A DNA stretch of 64,000 bases from G963556115 sp963667375 (GCA_963667375.1 OY763323.1:372001-436000), one strand, 5' to 3'. Shown: positions 45,746 to 56,154, counted from the first letter of the stretch. The notes: a model not told the origin generated them from the sequence alone. Program-made: numbers and translations.

Positions 45746-46653
45746 TTACTTCTCTCCATTATTCTCTTTACCAGCTCGCTCTTACGCCGCATCTCCTCCT
45801 CGCTGAACTTTTCAGTAGTACTCGGAAGTATATAGCGCTCCTGCAGTGAATGATACTTGCTTTCAGCGAGCGGATTATAATTTAAAAGTTCCAGCTGCGC
45901 TTGCGGATTGACCGCAGCCACATATTCAGCGGTCGCACAGATATCGGCATCAGCGGCGGTATAGCCCGGGATCAGTGGTATACGCACGCAGATTGAAGCC
46001 CCTCTGGCTGACAACTCCTCAAAATTATGCAGAATCAGCTTATTCCCAACTCCGGTTGCAGCCCGATGCTTCTGCTCATCAAGTATCTTGATATCAACGT
46101 AAAAACTGTCCACCAGCCCGAGAAACCTGAGCACCACATCGGTAGGCGCATACAGACAGGTTTCAATCGTCGTATGAACTCCCTCTTCCTTGCATAACCC
46201 GAGCAGTTTGAGACAGAACTCACTCTGCACCATAGGGTCACCGCCTGAAAGCGTGATACCTCCGCCCGATCCCTGAAAAAATACTTTATCCTTTATCAGC
46301 TCGGCAAACGCCTCGCGATAATGCATCCTGCGCCCGTCAAACTTCAGTGCCAGTGCCGGACAGCGATCAATGCACGTGCCGCATTTCACACACCGTGAAC
46401 GATCAATAACTATCCCGGTTTTATGGAGTGACAATGCTCCATGCGGACAGGAACTGACACACGCCCCGCAACCAATACACAGTGTTTCAAACCAGAGCAG
46501 TTCCGCCTCCAGCTTACGCCCTTCAGGATTGTGACACCAGGGGCAGCGCAAAGGACAGCCTTTAGTAAAGAGGGTACTCCGGATTCCAGCGCCATCATGG
46601 AGTGCGAAACGCTTGATATCAAATACTATGCCGTAATCCGTGTCTTCATTCAT
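45739..46653 (-). CDS. Glycyl radical enzyme activating enzyme (radical SAM)
   Basis: This 304-residue activase has the radical SAM cluster C33-X3-C37-X2-C40 (CPLRCPWC), followed by a ferredoxin-like insert with two four-cysteine sets (C59/62/65/69 and C88/91/94/98) for extra 4Fe-4S clusters, as in the activases of diol, glycerol and choline GREs. SGGDP is the SAM-binding GGE-equivalent. It abstracts hydrogen from the glycine of its partner GRE to start catalysis. The ATG at 46653 (GAGGA upstream) overlaps the end of the downstream-half GRE gene, a tight coupling. It is the only activase seen for two GREs. Confidence 0.93.
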   Translation of the reverse strand: MNEDTDYGIVFDIKRFALHDGAGIRSTLFTKGCPLRCPWCHNPEGRKLEAELLWFETLCIGCGACVSSCPHGALSLHKTGIVIDRSRCVKCGTCIDRCPALALKFDGRRMHYREAFAELIKDKVFFQGSGGGITLSGGDPMVQSEFCLKLLGLCKEEGVHTTIETCLYAPTDVVLRFLGLVDSFYVDIKILDEQKHRAATGVGNKLILHNFEELSARGASICVRIPLIPGYTAADADICATAEYVAAVNPQAQLELLNYNPLAESKYHSLQERYILPSTTEKFSEEEMRRKSELVKRIMERSKC

Positions 46654-49015
46654 AACTTGTCCTCGCAATTATCTCCGTCTGCAGATCCGGAGCCAGCTCT
46701 GTAAAGTAAGCGGTATATCCGGCAACCCGGATAGTCATACTGCGGTACTGTTCAGGGTTCTGCTGCGCCGCCAGCAATTCCTCACGGGTTACAACGTTAA
46801 ACTGAACATGTATTATACCCAGCTCCACAAACTGTCGCAGAAGCGCCACGAACTTACTTTTATTCCGCTCATCCCTGAACACCTCGGGAGAAAATTTCAT
46901 ATTCAGCAGCGTACCATTACTTCCCAGTCGTGAATCTATTCTGGATACGGAATTGAGCAGCGCGGTAGGACCGCTTATATCACGCCCGTACACTGCGGAC
47001 ATGCCGCCATCCGCAAGTGCAGTTCCACTCTTTCTACCGTCTGGAGTAGCACCGACATTCGCTCCCATCGGCACATGAGCCGATACAGTATACAACCCGG
47101 CATGATAAATTCCGCCGCGGATATTGGTGAAATCTTTTAATCTGTCGGCAAAGATCTTTATCCATTTATTTCCAATCTCATCCACCCAGGCTACATCATT
47201 TCCGTACTTCGGAGCGTGATTGAGCAGTGTCAGTCGCAGCGCCTCATTTCCGGAAAAATCTGTACGCAGTGCAGCCAGCAATTCGGCTGCAGATATACGT
47301 TTCTCATCAAAGACCAGTTTTTTGACCGCTGCCATACTGTCAGCAACATTCGCCGGCTGTATCGCCTGAATTCCCGAAAGATTATAGTGTGCCCCGCCCT
47401 GAGTTACATCTGTTCCTTTCTCAATGCAATCATCAATTACCGATGAGAGAAAAGCCGACGGCAGTATCTCACCATGAAGTCTTTCAACAACTTCACAGCA
47501 CTGTATCATCCGCTCATAGAAGAATTCAATCTGATTACGGTATGCATCCTCAAGCTCCTCAAAACTCTTGTAATCCTTGAGTGTACCAAGTGCCGCACCA
47601 ATTTTTTTACCGGTAAGAAGACAGACACCGTCATTGAGTGTTAGCTCCAGCGCTTTTACCAGATTGAACATCGCAGCATCGCTCCAGCCCAGAGCATTTC
47701 CATGTGTCGTCAGCTCAACACAGCCTACTATCGCATAGTTTACAGAGTCCTCCATGCTGTACCCTTTGGCTGCCAGAGCCGGTATCACCGCTTCATCATT
47801 GAATATCTGCGGCATACCGCTGCCCTTACCTATCACGGTGGCACACTTCTCGATAAACGCCTGCGGAGATCCTGAATACAGGCGTGCGGAGAGATTGGGC
47901 TGTGAAAGACCTAGGTGTTCCTGTGCTCTCAGGAAGAGATACGAAAGCTCATTTACGGCACTCACTCCAAGATCAAGCTGCCCGCCGATAGCGACATTAA
48001 AACCAATTGGAAATCCTGCAAAATACTTTGCACTGCTGGAACTGCGCAAATATACCAGCTGATTAAACTTGAGCCAGAGGCATTCTATCAGTTCCAGTGC
48101 TTGAGCAAGATCAAGGCTGCCAGTACTGAATTCATGCTCAAAATACGGGTACAGATACTGATCCATACGTCCCGGAGAGAATGATGAGGCATTGGATTCC
48201 ATCTGCAGTATTACATAAAGAAACCATACCGACTGCAGCGCTTCACGGAAGCTTTGTGGCGGTTGCACCTGCAGACGCGAGCAGACACCGGCGATCTCCA
48301 GATACTCCTGCCGCTGCGCTGGAGCACACTCCCCGGCGGCCAGATCCCGAGCCAGCTTTTCGTAACGGCCGATAAAGAGCAGAGCCCCTTCAAGTACCAG
48401 TTTCATACTCTGATAAAATTCCAGTTTCTCTTCTGAGCAGTCTTCCAGCTTGGCCTTTACCTCCGCTAATATCCCCGCAGGCCCGCACCGCAGCCATTTG
48501 GCAGTATTCGGACAGATATGCCCCTGAGCGTGATCGGTCTGATTAATTTTGACCACCTTGCCGATAGCCCGTTTTACCGGACCAATCTCCTCCTCAACCC
48601 GATCCTCAAGGGTACGCCCCTGCCAATAAGGCAGAATTTCACTACGAAACACCGCTATGTCCTCGGGGCGTACCCGGAATTTATCCTGCGGCCGTTCATA
48701 GAGCCCCTCGATCTCCTTATCAACCCAGGATAATCCTGATTCCGGAAATATCACACCACCACGTATTCCAGCGGTTCTATTTCCCACAATAAGCTCTCCG
48801 GGATCAATTCTGATCTCAATTCGCTGCAGTGACTCATAGAGACTTCTAGCCCGTTTCAACTTAACCGGAAGGTCTTCATTATTCTTATATACATCAGTAA
48901 TAATCAGAGCCTGCTCTATTGACGCATACCGCTCTTCGGTCAGAGTCACATCCTTCAGCCCGGCAATCCTTTCTGAAATTCCCAGCTCATCAATTTCTGC
49001 TATATAATCTTCCAT
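46646..49015 (-). CDS. Glycyl radical enzyme 1 (dehydratase/lyase type)
   Basis: This 789-residue member of the pyruvate formate-lyase superfamily has the catalytic C432 in VGCVE with E434 two residues on, as in the diol, glycerol and hydroxyproline dehydratases and unlike the two-cysteine PFL. The glycyl radical loop is RVAGYTAY with the glycine near residue 766. It has HAQGHICPN in the region where diol dehydratases have a substrate-binding histidine. The expected chemistry is radical removal of water or another C-O leaving group. AAGGAG precedes the ATG; the activase gene overlaps its end. The substrate cannot be told. Confidence 0.93.
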   Translation of the reverse strand: MEDYIAEIDELGISERIAGLKDVTLTEERYASIEQALIITDVYKNNEDLPVKLKRARSLYESLQRIEIRIDPGELIVGNRTAGIRGGVIFPESGLSWVDKEIEGLYERPQDKFRVRPEDIAVFRSEILPYWQGRTLEDRVEEEIGPVKRAIGKVVKINQTDHAQGHICPNTAKWLRCGPAGILAEVKAKLEDCSEEKLEFYQSMKLVLEGALLFIGRYEKLARDLAAGECAPAQRQEYLEIAGVCSRLQVQPPQSFREALQSVWFLYVILQMESNASSFSPGRMDQYLYPYFEHEFSTGSLDLAQALELIECLWLKFNQLVYLRSSSSAKYFAGFPIGFNVAIGGQLDLGVSAVNELSYLFLRAQEHLGLSQPNLSARLYSGSPQAFIEKCATVIGKGSGMPQIFNDEAVIPALAAKGYSMEDSVNYAIVGCVELTTHGNALGWSDAAMFNLVKALELTLNDGVCLLTGKKIGAALGTLKDYKSFEELEDAYRNQIEFFYERMIQCCEVVERLHGEILPSAFLSSVIDDCIEKGTDVTQGGAHYNLSGIQAIQPANVADSMAAVKKLVFDEKRISAAELLAALRTDFSGNEALRLTLLNHAPKYGNDVAWVDEIGNKWIKIFADRLKDFTNIRGGIYHAGLYTVSAHVPMGANVGATPDGRKSGTALADGGMSAVYGRDISGPTALLNSVSRIDSRLGSNGTLLNMKFSPEVFRDERNKSKFVALLRQFVELGIIHVQFNVVTREELLAAQQNPEQYRSMTIRVAGYTAYFTELAPDLQTEIIARTSYE

Positions 49016-49074
49016 AACCTGCTCCTTAATTATATTCTTACCGCTATATTCTGCACCCGGCAGAACACTCTATA

Positions 49075-50040
49075 TCAGACATCCTCACGTTTACGCTTAC
49101 GTGAATAACAGTCAAAACAGATAATAGCCAGAATAACCAGCCCCTTAAGTGCCTGCTGTACATAACCTCCGAGTCGCAGCATATTCATACAGTTATCAAG
49201 AACGGTAAATACCAGTACTCCGATTGCAGACTGCGGAATACCACCTATACCGCCAGCAAAAGAGGTTCCGCCAACCACCACGGCACAGTTTACAATAAGT
49301 GCGGTAGTATCACCGAATACTGAGGAACCGGAATTGAGCTTTGATGATAGCAATATACCGCCGAGAGCCGCTGTTGCGCCACTGATGACAAAAGCCATCC
49401 ACTTTATCCAGACCACCCTGATACCAGAGTATGCCGCCACGTCATAATCACCGCCGATCGCATAACAGTTTCTGCCAAACTGGGTATAACGCATCAGAAT
49501 ATGCATCAGCACAAAGACAATCAGCATGATGATAATAAGATTCGGTATATGCCAGAGCCACTTGCCGTTGGCGATCATCATGAACTTCATATTGGAACTT
49601 GAGATCGGCACAGCCCCGGTGATCTCCTGACATATTCCTTTGAGCAGCAGCCACATTCCAAGGGTGATAATAAACGGCTCGGTTTTCTGATGCACGACAA
49701 AGAAACCATTGATAAAACCGATAAATGCACCTATTAATACTGAAATGAAGATCGCAATCCACATCGGCATGTAGTCCATCATCATAATTGTTGAGATACC
49801 GGACAAACACATTATTCCGCCGATTGAAAGATCACAGCCGCCGCAGATAATCGTAATCGTAACCCCAAAACCCAGTATAGCCAGTATTGAGGACGAACGC
49901 AGAAGTTCAACAAGATTATACTTCGAGTAGAAATTTGTTCCGCTAAAGAGCATTACTATAAACATGATAATAATTGCTAAAAATGCCTTCTGCTGCATCG
50001 CAATCCGGTATAGTCTTTTTCCCATATACTTTGTATTCAT
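49075..50040 (-). CDS. Sugar ABC transporter permease 2 (RbsC/BPD_transp_2 family)
   Basis: This 321-residue membrane protein has about eight to ten hydrophobic segments and the family landmarks GCDLSIGGIMCLSG, INGFFV, and VVGGTSFAGGIGG near the C-terminus. I chose the ATG at 50040 because AGGAGA lies nine bases upstream; the longer frame overlaps the preceding gene. Paired with the next permease it would form a heterodimer, as in the Lsr and YtfT/YjfF systems, for import of a monosaccharide. Confidence 0.9.
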   Translation of the reverse strand: MNTKYMGKRLYRIAMQQKAFLAIIIMFIVMLFSGTNFYSKYNLVELLRSSSILAILGFGVTITIICGGCDLSIGGIMCLSGISTIMMMDYMPMWIAIFISVLIGAFIGFINGFFVVHQKTEPFIITLGMWLLLKGICQEITGAVPISSSNMKFMMIANGKWLWHIPNLIIIMLIVFVLMHILMRYTQFGRNCYAIGGDYDVAAYSGIRVVWIKWMAFVISGATAALGGILLSSKLNSGSSVFGDTTALIVNCAVVVGGTSFAGGIGGIPQSAIGVLVFTVLDNCMNMLRLGGYVQQALKGLVILAIICFDCYSRKRKREDV

Positions 50041-50053
50041 CTGTACATTTCTC

Positions 50054-51028
50054 CTATAGTTCCTTGCGATTATCGAGCCAGATAGCAATTACCAGAATTG
50101 CGCCCTTCATCATAGTCTGAATAAATGTCGAAACCCCTAGAAGGTTGAGACAGTTGGACATCAGAGTTATCAGTGCAACTCCGAGCATTGTCCGTATAAC
50201 ACTGCCCTTTCCACCCTTCAGGCTTGTTCCGCCAACAACAACGGCCAGAATTGTATTAGTCTCATAATTCAGTCCAAGAACAGGAGAAGCAGTTGTAACT
50301 CGTGAAAACAGCACTACAGAACCGACCGCAGTCATAAATCCGGATATGGTGTAGATCAGCATAATACTCTTTTTAACCGGAATGCCCGAAAGCTCTGCTG
50401 CCACCTTATTACCACCGGTAAGACAGATTGACCTGCCCATATAGGTTCTGGTCTGAAAGATATGCAGAATCACCAGGCTCACCAGAAATATTATAAATGA
50501 CACAGAGACAAAACCGATACTGCCGCCGCCAATCTCATTAAATATTGAGATATCACGTTTTATCCAGCTCATATGCTGGGTAGCGCCATCAACAGACAGG
50601 AGCGCCAGCGCGCCATAGAACAGACTCATCGCATAGGTGATAAAGAGAGCTTCCGCCTGGGTCATTGCTCCAAAAAACAACAGGATCAGACTGTTGATAA
50701 AGCCCATAAGCGCTCCTGCTGCCAGACCTATGAGTAGCGCCGGTATCTGTCCCAGAGGCTGGATAAGATAGACGGTGAGCACTGCAACCAGTGATATTAT
50801 ACCGGCTATGGAAAGATCGATAAAACCACCGATAATAACAAATGTCATACCCAGAGCCACTAGACTGAGCGGGCCGAACTGACGCATAATATTGGTAAGA
50901 TTACCGGGAGTAAAGAACTTCGGTTCCAACACAGCAGTGATTACTACCAGGATCACAATACCGATCAGAACCAGATTTTCATTGAGACATTCCTTATGCC
51001 TCTTATTTAAAATTAATTGTGTATTCAT
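50054..51028 (-). CDS. Sugar ABC transporter permease 1 (RbsC/BPD_transp_2 family)
   Basis: This 324-residue integral membrane protein has the family segments GGFIDLSIAGIISLVA, INSLILLF and VVGGTSLKGGKGS. I chose the ATG at 51028 with GGGAGG about eleven bases upstream; a GTG seven codons earlier sits directly after the ATPase stop and has no ribosome binding site. Gene spacings of 13 and 22 bases on either side show tight coupling with the second permease and the ATPase. Confidence 0.9.
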   Translation of the reverse strand: MNTQLILNKRHKECLNENLVLIGIVILVVITAVLEPKFFTPGNLTNIMRQFGPLSLVALGMTFVIIGGFIDLSIAGIISLVAVLTVYLIQPLGQIPALLIGLAAGALMGFINSLILLFFGAMTQAEALFITYAMSLFYGALALLSVDGATQHMSWIKRDISIFNEIGGGSIGFVSVSFIIFLVSLVILHIFQTRTYMGRSICLTGGNKVAAELSGIPVKKSIMLIYTISGFMTAVGSVVLFSRVTTASPVLGLNYETNTILAVVVGGTSLKGGKGSVIRTMLGVALITLMSNCLNLLGVSTFIQTMMKGAILVIAIWLDNRKEL

Positions 51029-51050
51029 TGAGTAAGCATCCTCCCTCACT

Positions 51051-52532
51051 TTAGCCCAGAGCCTTCTTCATAATTTCATCGGCAGAGAATTTTTCCGGGT
51101 CAAATTCTCCGGTAATTCTGCCCTCACAAATCGTCAGCACACGGTTACTCATGCTCAGAACCTCCGGAAGTTCGGAAGAAATCAGAATCACCGCGCCTCC
51201 AGACTCGACAATCTGTTTCATTAGAAGGTATATTTCAAACTTCGCTCCGACATCAATACCTCTTGTCGGTTCATCCATGAAGAGAATTTTCGGTTTCATT
51301 TCCAGCCAGCGCCCGATAATACACTTCTGCTGATTACCACCTGAAAGATTTAAGGTCTCAGTTTTTGAGGACGGAGTCTTGATTCTGAGGGACTTGATAT
51401 GCCTTTCAGAGATTTTTTTCTCAGCAGCTTTATTGATAAACCCACCCTTGGTAATATCACAGAGCGCAGCCATTGAAATATTTGATTCAACTGTAAATGG
51501 AAGTACCAGACCCTGCAGTTTTCTGTCCTCAGGCACAATTCCCATACCCGACTTGATCGCGTCCTGAGGATTTCGTATTTTAACCTCTTTACCCTCGATA
51601 TATACCTCATGTCCATGAACTTTATCCGCTCCATATATTGCCCGGATAATTTCAGTTCGTCCTGCACCTACCAACCCGACAAAGCCAAGAATTTCACCCT
51701 TTTTAAGTTCAAATGAGATATTTTTCAGCTTCTTAGTATTGATATTTCTAACCTCCATCAGCGTGTCTCCGACACAGCGCGGACGTTCGGGAAATTCATT
51801 TTCAATTGATCTGCCCACCATTTTGGCGATCATATCGTTCCGGTCCATCTCACCAATCGGTCTGGTGTCGATTATTGTACCGTCACGCAGTACGGTAACC
51901 GTATCGCAGAAATCATAAATTTCATCCAGTTTATGACTGATATAAATAATAGCCACACCCCGCTCTTTAAGATTCTTGATTATCTCAGCCAGATGCTTCA
52001 TTTCATCATCGGTCAGACTGCTGCTCGGCTCATCCATAATCAGCAGTTTGGAGTTGAACGATAGCGCCTTGGTTATCTCCACCATCTGCATCTCAGAAAC
52101 ACTCAGTTCCGATACGAGTGCATACGTATCAATTGTACTGCCGATACTGTCGAGTAATTCACGCGCACGTTCATGAGTACCGCGCATACCATGCATTTCA
52201 CGAAATCTTCCCAGCAGAATGTTCTCACCAACACTCATGGTATTGACCAGATTAAACTCCTGAAAGATAATACTCAACCCCCTATGCAATGACTCTATAG
52301 GTGTGGTCTGCTCTATCTGCTCTCCATCAAAGATTACAGTTCCTTCGTCCTTCTCATAAACACCGGCGAGTATCTTCATCAGCGTTGATTTACCGGCACC
52401 ATTCTCACCTACAAGACCATGTACCGACCCCTTCTTAACATCCAGCGAGACATTATCCAAGGCTCTGACACCGGGGAAGAATTTTGATACATTTCTCAGG
52501 GAAAGAATTAAATCAGAACTCTTCTCTTCCAT
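51051..52532 (-). CDS. Sugar ABC transporter ATPase, two nucleotide-binding domains (RbsA-like)
   Basis: This 493-residue protein has two ATPase modules. The first has Walker A GENGAGKST (about residues 38-46), signature LSVSEMQ and Walker B LLIMDEPSSSLT. The second has the degenerate Walker A GLVGAGRTE typical of RbsA, signature LSGGNQQK and ILFMDEPTRGIDVG. It powers import with the two permeases and the binding protein. The sugar cannot be read from the ATPase. AAGGGG precedes the ATG. Confidence 0.94.
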   Translation of the reverse strand: MEEKSSDLILSLRNVSKFFPGVRALDNVSLDVKKGSVHGLVGENGAGKSTLMKILAGVYEKDEGTVIFDGEQIEQTTPIESLHRGLSIIFQEFNLVNTMSVGENILLGRFREMHGMRGTHERARELLDSIGSTIDTYALVSELSVSEMQMVEITKALSFNSKLLIMDEPSSSLTDDEMKHLAEIIKNLKERGVAIIYISHKLDEIYDFCDTVTVLRDGTIIDTRPIGEMDRNDMIAKMVGRSIENEFPERPRCVGDTLMEVRNINTKKLKNISFELKKGEILGFVGLVGAGRTEIIRAIYGADKVHGHEVYIEGKEVKIRNPQDAIKSGMGIVPEDRKLQGLVLPFTVESNISMAALCDITKGGFINKAAEKKISERHIKSLRIKTPSSKTETLNLSGGNQQKCIIGRWLEMKPKILFMDEPTRGIDVGAKFEIYLLMKQIVESGGAVILISSELPEVLSMSNRVLTICEGRITGEFDPEKFSADEIMKKALG

Positions 52533-52553
52533 TCTACATCCCCTTTCACTAAC

Positions 52554-52592
52554 AAAAAGTTAAGACTCATCCCGACTTAAAGTCGAAATGAG
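52554..52592 (-). terminator. Hairpin between binding-protein and ATPase genes
   Basis: On the minus strand the sequence at 52592-52566 folds as a 12- to 13-bp stem (CTCATTTCGACTT against AAGTCGGGATGAG, two G-U pairs) and is followed by CTTTTTG (52554-52559). A leaky terminator or RNA stabiliser here would raise binding-protein output over the membrane parts, as seen in many sugar ABC operons. Confidence 0.55.
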
Positions 52593-52635
52593 CCTTTAAG
52601 TCCATCAAGTATATCCAGATCAACAATACTGCTTA

Positions 52636-53589
52636 TTACCATTCAGGCATTTCATAATTCTTGATATTATCCTTTCCGATAGCGTCAAGCGGAATAAAGT
52701 TGATTGCAGCCACTTCTTTACCGTCAAGTTTTTCCTTTGCGCACTTCATAGTGGTTGAAGCCATATTTTCAAAACTCTGAGCAATTGTAATATCCTGATC
52801 ACCATCAAGGATATGTTTAAAACCTGCACGGCAGCCATCAACAGCTACCAGATAAGTATTATTCATTCCTGCGTTCTTGAGCGCCTGAATAACCCCGGCT
52901 GCACCGTTATCCCAATGACAGAATACACCGTCAATCTCTTTACCGTACTTGGTGATGAAGTCTTCCATAATTGTCATCGCATCATTTGCAGACCAGGAGT
53001 TACAATTCTGAACCGCCAAAACCTCAATATTGCTGTAATCAATAATCTTGTGGAAGCCCTGATTACGCTTGATCTGCGCATCATGTCCAGCCTGTCCACC
53101 GATTTCAACAATCTTCGCTCCATTTGGGAACTTCTTTACAAAAGCCTTTCCTGCAACTTCACCAGCCATAGTATCATTCACACCACAGAAGATATCACGA
53201 ATTGAGGCAAACTGTTCAGGAAGGTCTGCAGAATAGAGACAGACAACAATACCTGCATTCTTGGCTTCCATCAGACTTGGAACGATAGCGTTAATATCAT
53301 TAGGACATACAGCGATCACATCCACACCCTGTGCAATACAGTTATTGACGTTCTGAGCCTGAATCTGTGCATCATCATTTGGAGAATCCAGAACAATAAC
53401 ATCAAAGCCATAATCTTCAGCATGACGCTTGAACATCTTGGCAGAGTACGCCTGAGATTCGTTGGACAGACTTGTTGGCAAATATGCCAGTACCGGCTTC
53501 TTATCAGCAGCCTGAGCCATATCTGAAACAAAGAGGGAAAGAACAAATGCAGCCATAAGGCTCAACAACAAACAATAGCTTTTTCTCAT
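52636..53589 (-). CDS. Periplasmic sugar-binding protein (RbsB-like)
   Basis: This 317-residue protein has a signal peptide (positive MRKS, hydrophobic 5-22, cleavage near AQAA at about 27) followed by a type I periplasmic binding fold: VLAYLPTS, DVIAVCPND, and VDGCRAGFKHI. It captures the sugar for the downstream ABC importer. AGGAGA lies six bases before the ATG. Its proline codons are largely CCA/CCT, a sign of high expression. It is separated from the preceding GRE gene by 168 bases, which may include an internal promoter. Confidence 0.92.
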   Translation of the reverse strand: MRKSYCLLLSLMAAFVLSLFVSDMAQAADKKPVLAYLPTSLSNESQAYSAKMFKRHAEDYGFDVIVLDSPNDDAQIQAQNVNNCIAQGVDVIAVCPNDINAIVPSLMEAKNAGIVVCLYSADLPEQFASIRDIFCGVNDTMAGEVAGKAFVKKFPNGAKIVEIGGQAGHDAQIKRNQGFHKIIDYSNIEVLAVQNCNSWSANDAMTIMEDFITKYGKEIDGVFCHWDNGAAGVIQALKNAGMNNTYLVAVDGCRAGFKHILDGDQDITIAQSFENMASTTMKCAKEKLDGKEVAAINFIPLDAIGKDNIKNYEMPEW

Positions 53590-53757
53590 TTTTTTCTCCT
53601 AAACAACACATAATAGGCATAACACATGCCAAACACCAAAAATATTTGATACAAACAAAACACCACATAATATGTTATCAAAATTATTTATAAAGATTAT
53701 CCGTACCATAACCGACATATTGCATGCTCAATACGAGTACTTTCTGCTCACAGACGG

Positions 53758-56154
53758 CTACAGCACCTGCTCGGTACGCGCGATGATATCATCCTGAGTC
53801 TGGCGTGAAAGCACATTGAAGAAAGCTGAATAGCCGGCTACTCTGATTACCAGATCACGATGTTTCTCAGGCTGTTTCTGCGCTTCCAGAAGTGTTTCCC
53901 GCGAGACAACATTATACTGAATATGAAAGCCCTTAAGACTTCCGAAGAAGGTTCTGAGCAGCAGCAGAAGTTTTTTCCTGTCCTCCGCATCAGCCAGAGT
54001 TTTAGGAGCGACCTTCTGGTTCAGAAGCACCCCTCCGGTTATCTTGTCGGTAGGAAGTTTGGATATTGATTTAAGAACACTTGTAGGACCATTTACATCC
54101 ATAGAATGTGTTGGCGAACAGCCTTCCGCCAGCGGTTCACCAGAGTACCGCCCGTCAGGGGTCGCACAGGTACCTGCTCCCTGCGGAACATTTGCTGAAA
54201 TTGATGAGGTCCCAGCATAATACGCTCCGCCTATCGGGCCACGACCATATCTGGTATTTTTGTATTTAGCTATTTCGTCAATATAACTCTGATATCCCTC
54301 GACCACCAGACGATCAACATAATCATCATCATTACCGTACTTCGGCGCAGCAAGGAGCAGTTTCCGTATTCGCTGCCCGTCACTTCCGGCGAAATTATTC
54401 ATCAGTGCGTCCCAGAGATCTCTGCGTGAAACAGTTTTATCCTCATACACGCAGCGTTTTATTGCAGCGAGTGAATCTCCGAGATTCGCTATTCCCACCT
54501 GCAGTCCGCTGATAAAGTCATATACCGCTCCACCCTCCTTGATATGCTTGCCTCTGCCGATACAGTCATCGGTAAGCGCGGAGCAGAGTATATCCGGCAC
54601 CTCATTCTCCAGTGCCATATCACCGCATGAATCCAGTATCACTGTCTGCCGGCAGAAATCACGCACAAACCGGTCCCAGGCCCGCAGCACCTCGTCAAAA
54701 CTTGTCATCTCCAGAAAATGCCCGGTTCCGGCGCACACCCGCTTGCCGCTGCCGACATCAACACCATCATTCAATGCTATCATCAATGTCTTGGGGAAAT
54801 TCAGAAAACTCATACCGGTACAACGATAACCCCATTTTCCTGGAACAGCCACTTCAACACAGCCGATAGCACTATAGTTATAGGCATCATCTTTAGCAAT
54901 ACCCAGATTGATAAATGACGGGATAATTATCTCATCATTATTGAATGCTGGCATTCCGAAGCCGCAACGCATGACTTCAATACACTCATTCATAAACTCA
55001 TCACTCAAACCATTATGATAACGCACAGTCAGATTCGGCTGCGGCAGATGGCAGCGGGCAACGGTCTTGAGCACCAGCCAGCTCAGTTCATTCACTGCAT
55101 CCGCACCACCTGTTGTCTGACCGCCGATAGTCACATTCTGATACAATGGGCTTCCGGCTGAGAAACGGGTATGCGACCAGCTGCGCACCTTATTCAGACT
55201 GAAGGTCCGCAACCAGAGATTCTCCAGCAGTTCAGAGGCTTTCTCTTGGCTCATTCCTGCTTCAATACTCTTTTTATAGTATGGGTAGCAATACTGATCA
55301 AAACGGCCATAGGACAATGAGTGTCCATTGGACTCTATCTGCAGAGCCAGATGTATAAACCAGAGACTCTGGAGTGCCTCCTGCAGATTTTCTGCCGGCT
55401 CACGCGGCACCTTCCTGCAGATCCGGGCTATTTCACGAAGTTCCTCAGCCCGCTCCACAGTGGCGAATTGTGCCTCCATCTCTGCCAGTTCAGCATAGCG
55501 CAGCGCAAAAGCTTCCATTGCATCCAGCACAATCAGTATCGCTTCATAAAAATAACTTTTCTTCAAATCAGCGAACACCGCCTTATCAAGCCGCGCCAGT
55601 TCCTTGAGTGTCTTTTCCCGAACCCCTGACAAGCCCTCGGTCAATACCTTCTCATATGAAACCGCGATATGTGCATCGCCGGAGGTTATATTCCCCTCAT
55701 TTTTAATAATTCCCAGATCATAAAATACCCGTGATTCTTCTGGAAACGAAGCATAACCTTTATCCTTGAGGGTTCTTCCCTGCCAATAACCGCTAATATC
55801 ACGCAATGCCTGCTTATTCTCTTCGGTTATATAAAATCTGTCTCCATCTCGGGCAGCGAATTCATCCAGCTCTGCAATCACCCAGTCCATAGCATATTCA
55901 GGAAATATCGGTGCCGCCCTGTCCGCACTCGCCTGATTACCGACAATCAGCGATTCAGGATTGATATAAATCGACATATTTCTCAGAACTGCATCCAGAA
56001 TATACGCACGTTTCAGCACAACCGGCTCAGCCTCATGCTCCTGACAGGCTCTAGTTGTAAAAATAGCTCTCTCCGCACAGATTGTCGGCTTGATACTCAG
56101 AATCTCCTCACGCATCTTGAGCGTACGACTGTTAAGATTACCAAAATAACTCAT
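53758..56154 (-). CDS. Glycyl radical enzyme 2 (dehydratase/lyase type)
   Basis: This 798-residue enzyme has the catalytic C432 in IGCVEVAVPGKWGYR with E434, and the glycine radical in RVAGYSAFF near residue 774. GDAHIAVSYEKVL (about 157-169) differs from GRE1, so the two are not recent duplicates. The GCVE class performs radical dehydration or lyase reactions. It has no activase of its own next to it; the one at 45739 presumably serves both. AGGG lies before the ATG. The ROK kinase gene is 65 bases upstream and the binding-protein gene 168 bases downstream. Confidence 0.93.
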   Translation of the reverse strand: MSYFGNLNSRTLKMREEILSIKPTICAERAIFTTRACQEHEAEPVVLKRAYILDAVLRNMSIYINPESLIVGNQASADRAAPIFPEYAMDWVIAELDEFAARDGDRFYITEENKQALRDISGYWQGRTLKDKGYASFPEESRVFYDLGIIKNEGNITSGDAHIAVSYEKVLTEGLSGVREKTLKELARLDKAVFADLKKSYFYEAILIVLDAMEAFALRYAELAEMEAQFATVERAEELREIARICRKVPREPAENLQEALQSLWFIHLALQIESNGHSLSYGRFDQYCYPYYKKSIEAGMSQEKASELLENLWLRTFSLNKVRSWSHTRFSAGSPLYQNVTIGGQTTGGADAVNELSWLVLKTVARCHLPQPNLTVRYHNGLSDEFMNECIEVMRCGFGMPAFNNDEIIIPSFINLGIAKDDAYNYSAIGCVEVAVPGKWGYRCTGMSFLNFPKTLMIALNDGVDVGSGKRVCAGTGHFLEMTSFDEVLRAWDRFVRDFCRQTVILDSCGDMALENEVPDILCSALTDDCIGRGKHIKEGGAVYDFISGLQVGIANLGDSLAAIKRCVYEDKTVSRRDLWDALMNNFAGSDGQRIRKLLLAAPKYGNDDDYVDRLVVEGYQSYIDEIAKYKNTRYGRGPIGGAYYAGTSSISANVPQGAGTCATPDGRYSGEPLAEGCSPTHSMDVNGPTSVLKSISKLPTDKITGGVLLNQKVAPKTLADAEDRKKLLLLLRTFFGSLKGFHIQYNVVSRETLLEAQKQPEKHRDLVIRVAGYSAFFNVLSRQTQDDIIARTEQVL

